Below the pieces are notes generated by a model, which worked only from the letters and a program-made list of their open reading frames with translations, had not been told where the DNA came from and did no database searches. Of a DNA stretch of 9,235 bases, positions 6,670-9,235 are shown piece by piece (within the stretch, counting starts at the first letter, position 1; every line of letters starts with the position of its first letter). The DNA is from an uncultured Clostridia bacterium (GTDB lineage: Bacteria > Bacillota > Clostridia > Peptostreptococcales > Anaerovoracaceae). Both the position numbers and the translations under genes were made by a program. The stretch is from NCBI GenBank assembly GCA_946541285.1, contig CAMNJG010000045.1, forward strand, positions 1 through 9,235, given 5' to 3'.

Positions 6670-8358
6670 TCAGATCTGGACATTGAACAGATTCCGGAGC
6701 TGGTTGGAGATATCATCGCTGTCCGCCCGGATACAGGTGGCTTCATTGATATTGGACAGCTTCTCCAGGTCACCGTTGTCACTGTAATTATACGCAATCG
6801 TATAAACCGGGACACTCATCCCTCCGACGATCGGCGTGACACGGTCCAGGGAGTATCCTTCGTTCTGTTCGCCGTCTGTCAGAACGAACAGCATCAGTTT
6901 GGCATTCGGGATTTCCTGTGACTTCTCATAGAGCATGTTCAGACCGGTCAGAACGGCGTCATATGTGGCGGTTCCACCGTTTGCGGACAGGTTTTTGACT
7001 TCCCCGGAGAAACAGGCACGCTGTTTTTCGTCAAACTGCGCTAACGGAAGATTGATCGTGACTCTGGAGGAGTAGCTGACCAGACCGACATAGTGATCGG
7101 AACTGATGAAAGAAGACGCGTTGACCAGGGAACTCTTCAGGGAGTTCAGCGGTTCCCCGTCCATCGAACCGGAGATGTCCGCGACAAAAACCGCGATGAT
7201 TGGATTGCCGCCGCTCTTGTTCTGTTTCCAGACCTTCTGAGCGGCCAGATAACCGGCGCCATCCAGCCCCGGATCCTGGGACTGATACTCATCATGGTGG
7301 TTAAATCCCTTTTCATCTGCCAGTTTCTGGCTTTCTTCATTCTGACAGTATTCCACAAACATCTGCGCGGCCTGTTTTTCGGTGTCAGAGACGTAATCAA
7401 AGGTATACACCGGATGATCGTGACGGATCCCGGCAGGAATATACTGATAATCCTTCAGCTCCGGCGTATTGATGTAAGCCTGTTCTTCCATGACCATGGC
7501 GTTGATGATGCCTTTGGCGGCCTGGTTGCGCAGAACCGATGTGACATACGCGACAGGCGGCGATGTTTTCTGATATTCCAGCAGTTTGGAGGAAGCGGTT
7601 TCCGACAGCGGATTCTGTTCATCGAAGGATTTCAGCATCGCCGTCAGGATATTCAGTCCGGTACTGGAGGTATACGGGTTGGTGTAGGCGAAGGTCAGAT
7701 CACCGGCCAGGGTCGCTTCCAGCACGGTCTGTACGGTCGCTTCTTTGTATTTTTCAATAAATGTATCATAGACATCTTTTTTGATCAGAAGTCCGGCGGT
7801 GTTTCCGGCGATCCGGTCGGTGATTTTTTCGATACCGGTCCCGGAAGCGCGGAGCATTTCTCCCCAGGCGTAATTACTCGGCGCGAAAACCTGTGGTCTG
7901 TACTTTCCGGCTGAGATATAAGTCAGGCCTTCTCCGGAAGTAATCCTTCTGACAGAAACCGAAACCGTCTGCCCGTTGATGGAAAGGTTTTCCTTGTTGA
8001 ACCGTTCCGCGACGAGATTCATCCAGTCGTCCGGTGCCTCGGAGCTCATCTCGGTGGCCGCGGCGATTTCGATATTGATGTCGCCTTTTCCTTCGACGGT
8101 AACCGGGAAGGTGGAAATATCCGCCAGCGCGTCGGCTTCTGAGGTGTTGTCGGAATAGATGTCCATCACCGGATTGCTGACTTCGGTCACACTGAGTTTT
8201 TTCGTCAGTGTCTTCAGTTCCGTGATGGCATCCTCATAATTCAGCGCGTCTTTCCGGTTGTCATTGGTAGTGGTGGCACCGCCGCAGCCTGTCATGGAAA
8301 CAGTCATCATGATCCCCAGGAAGACCGCCAGAACAGAATGATAACGTTTTCTTTTCAT
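6670..8358 (-). CDS. Lipoprotein with solute-binding-like domain fused to a von Willebrand A domain
   Basis: The 562-residue protein starts with a lipoprotein signal peptide (MKRKR, hydrophobic core, lipobox SMTGC, C25) and should be anchored outside the membrane. After a linker (about 26-90), residues about 92-355 resemble an ABC-type periplasmic-binding fold of the SBP_bac_11 sort; this is judged by general pattern, for example the NPYTSSTGLNIL stretch. Residues about 386-560 are a von Willebrand A domain with an intact metal-ion-dependent adhesion site: D394-x-S396-x-S398 in DISGSMDG, a threonine in GGTATYD (T463 or T465), and D495 in LTDGE. It should therefore bind a divalent cation and a protein or ligand partner. 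No permease gene is adjacent, so transport is unlikely. GGAGG lies 8 bases before the ATG, and the upstream membrane-protein gene ends 23 bases away, indicating an operon. It is the last gene before the terminator. Confidence 0.85.
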   Translation of the reverse strand: MKRKRYHSVLAVFLGIMMTVSMTGCGGATTTNDNRKDALNYEDAITELKTLTKKLSVTEVSNPVMDIYSDNTSEADALADISTFPVTVEGKGDINIEIAAATEMSSEAPDDWMNLVAERFNKENLSINGQTVSVSVRRITSGEGLTYISAGKYRPQVFAPSNYAWGEMLRASGTGIEKITDRIAGNTAGLLIKKDVYDTFIEKYKEATVQTVLEATLAGDLTFAYTNPYTSSTGLNILTAMLKSFDEQNPLSETASSKLLEYQKTSPPVAYVTSVLRNQAAKGIINAMVMEEQAYINTPELKDYQYIPAGIRHDHPVYTFDYVSDTEKQAAQMFVEYCQNEESQKLADEKGFNHHDEYQSQDPGLDGAGYLAAQKVWKQNKSGGNPIIAVFVADISGSMDGEPLNSLKSSLVNASSFISSDHYVGLVSYSSRVTINLPLAQFDEKQRACFSGEVKNLSANGGTATYDAVLTGLNMLYEKSQEIPNAKLMLFVLTDGEQNEGYSLDRVTPIVGGMSVPVYTIAYNYSDNGDLEKLSNINEATCIRADSDDISNQLRNLFNVQI

Positions 8359-8381
8359 CAGAGTATCCTCCTTTTTCTGTG

Positions 8382-9119
8382 CTATATATTACGGTTCAGT
8401 GAATCCAGGATGGTCTGCCGGTAGAGCTGCAGCATATCCGTTCCGGTATCTTCATCACCCTGCTGGTTCAGGAATTCTGTCAGGGCGAACAGGAACTGCT
8501 GTGTCTGTTCCAGCTGCTCCGTATTCAGGGTTTCGCAGTTCTTCAGTTTGCTGCGGATCATTTCCTGGTCCGCGGCGTCCCCGGTGTCGGCGACACTCAT
8601 GAAATTCAGGACTTTCCGGACATTTTTACAGAGGTACTGTTCGACTCTGTCCAGGATGTCTTCGGTATCGCTCAGAGCGTCAGCTCCGTTCTTTTTCAGC
8701 AGTTTCTGGAGTTTGTCCTGATAACGGTCCATCGTCTCCAGCTGTTCCAGACAGGTGGCGATTTCACTCTGACAGGAATGCCATTCCCCGTTCATGTTTT
8801 CCCGGAGCAGGTTCTGGAGTCTGTGGGAATCCAGTCCGGAGCTGACTGAGAGTTCCGCGTCCGCAGCGGACGGACTGCCGGTGTCTGTGCCTGTTGCGGT
8901 TTCAGCCGGATCCGCTGTTTTTTTTCGTCCGGAAGTGATCATGCCGATGATGCAGATCAGAATGGCGGCCGCGGACAGAATGGTCACGGTCAGCTGTATT
9001 CTTCTGTAGAAAACGATTCCCATCTGGATGATCAGGGTTTCCCGGAGCAGGAAAATGCCGCCGGTTGCGATGATGGCAAGGAGCAGTAGGATGATAAAGG
9101 GGAGTTTCTGTTTTCGCAT
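8382..9119 (-). CDS. Two-TM membrane protein with helical C-terminal tail
   Basis: I do not recognise this 245-residue protein with certainty. It has two hydrophobic helices (about 6-26 and 42-63) joined by a short basic loop (RETLI..FYRR), then SGRKK, an acidic Thr/Ala/Ser/Asp-rich linker (about 68-95) and a long charged, Leu/Gln-rich region (98-245) likely to be helical and coiled-coil. The positive residues RRIQ and SGRKK suggest that the tail is cytoplasmic. The layout, two helices then a helical tail, is like XpaC-family proteins encoded with TelA, but no diagnostic motif can be claimed. It sits between a partial upstream gene and the SBP-vWA lipoprotein gene (23-base gap), so it may link that surface protein to the cytoplasm. 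AGGA lies about 10 bases before the ATG. Confidence 0.65.
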   Translation of the reverse strand: MRKQKLPFIILLLLAIIATGGIFLLRETLIIQMGIVFYRRIQLTVTILSAAAILICIIGMITSGRKKTADPAETATGTDTGSPSAADAELSVSSGLDSHRLQNLLRENMNGEWHSCQSEIATCLEQLETMDRYQDKLQKLLKKNGADALSDTEDILDRVEQYLCKNVRKVLNFMSVADTGDAADQEMIRSKLKNCETLNTEQLEQTQQFLFALTEFLNQQGDEDTGTDMLQLYRQTILDSLNRNI

Positions 9120-9150
9120 GGTATTATGGTCCTGCCTTTCTTCCGTTTTC

Positions 9151-9235
9151 TTAATTTTCTGTATGGCCGAAGCGGTCCAGGCTGTCTTTCAGGCGGCGCA
9201 GCTGCAGGAGCAGGTCGGCTCTGGCTGTCGTGCTT
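9151..9235 (-). CDS. 3' end of the upstream operon gene (partial, unidentified)
   Basis: On the minus strand a frame open from the window edge (first whole codon at 9234) encodes a 27-residue C-terminus that includes RADLLLQLRRLKDSLDRFGH and ends at TAA 9153-9151. It is helical and charged, like the tail of the neighbouring protein. Its stop is 31 bases before the start of the two-TM gene, consistent with one transcript. A TelA-like partner is conceivable from context but nothing in these residues proves it. Confidence 0.6.
   Translation of the reverse strand, partial: STTARADLLLQLRRLKDSLDRFGHTEN

Noticed and set aside
7093..7914. 273-codon plus-strand open frame opposite the SBP-vWA gene
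   Set aside because: Low-diversity Ile/Phe/Gly/Arg-rich shadow translation opposite a gene with signal peptide, MIDAS motif and ribosome binding site.
8859..8871. Palindrome GTCCGC-A-GCGGAC within the two-TM gene
   Set aside because: It is inside the Ser/Ala/Asp linker codons and has no T-run. It is most simply explained by codon content.

Overview
The window looks like an ordinary chromosomal segment of a Bacillota (Firmicutes) bacterium, probably an anaerobic member of the Clostridia or Erysipelotrichia with roughly balanced GC. The evidence is strong AGGAGG-type ribosome binding sites, lipobox lipoproteins, a class I fructose-bisphosphate aldolase of the short Gram-positive (Staphylococcus-like) kind and a butyrate-kinase-family enzyme. 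The genus cannot be read from the sequence. I see no rRNA, tRNA, CRISPR array, transposase, phage gene or integration scar, and no gene-free stretch longer than 300 bases.

Left part (1-1260): the tail of an unidentified plus-strand gene, then a sigma-A-type promoter with a short 5' UTR hairpin driving a monocistronic class I aldolase gene (fda). A bidirectional terminator separates fda from the convergent cluster.

Middle part (1262-4707, minus strand): transcription would run nucleosidase -> AMP-forming acyl-CoA ligase -> butyrate-kinase-family enzyme. The first two genes overlap by ATGA; the third follows after 111 bases. Two unrelated ATP-dependent carboxylate-activating enzymes sit with a purine-nucleosidase fold protein. 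The substrate is unknown and the combination is the least conventional part of the window.

Divergent part (4708-6624, plus strand): an intergenic region with candidate promoters, an operator-like palindrome and a 15-codon mini-ORF with a very good ribosome binding site. It is followed by an unrecognised lipoprotein and a carbon-nitrogen hydrolase of the Nit1/omega-amidase type. A strong bidirectional hairpin terminator follows.

Right part (6670-9235, minus strand): an operon running in from beyond the window edge. In transcription order it holds the 3' end of an unidentified gene, a two-TM protein with a helical cytoplasm-type tail, and a lipoprotein that fuses a solute-binding-like domain to a von Willebrand A domain with an intact MIDAS motif. 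This resembles a surface-sensing or adhesion module, or the accessory part of a TelA/XpaC-like envelope-stress locus; that reading is inference.
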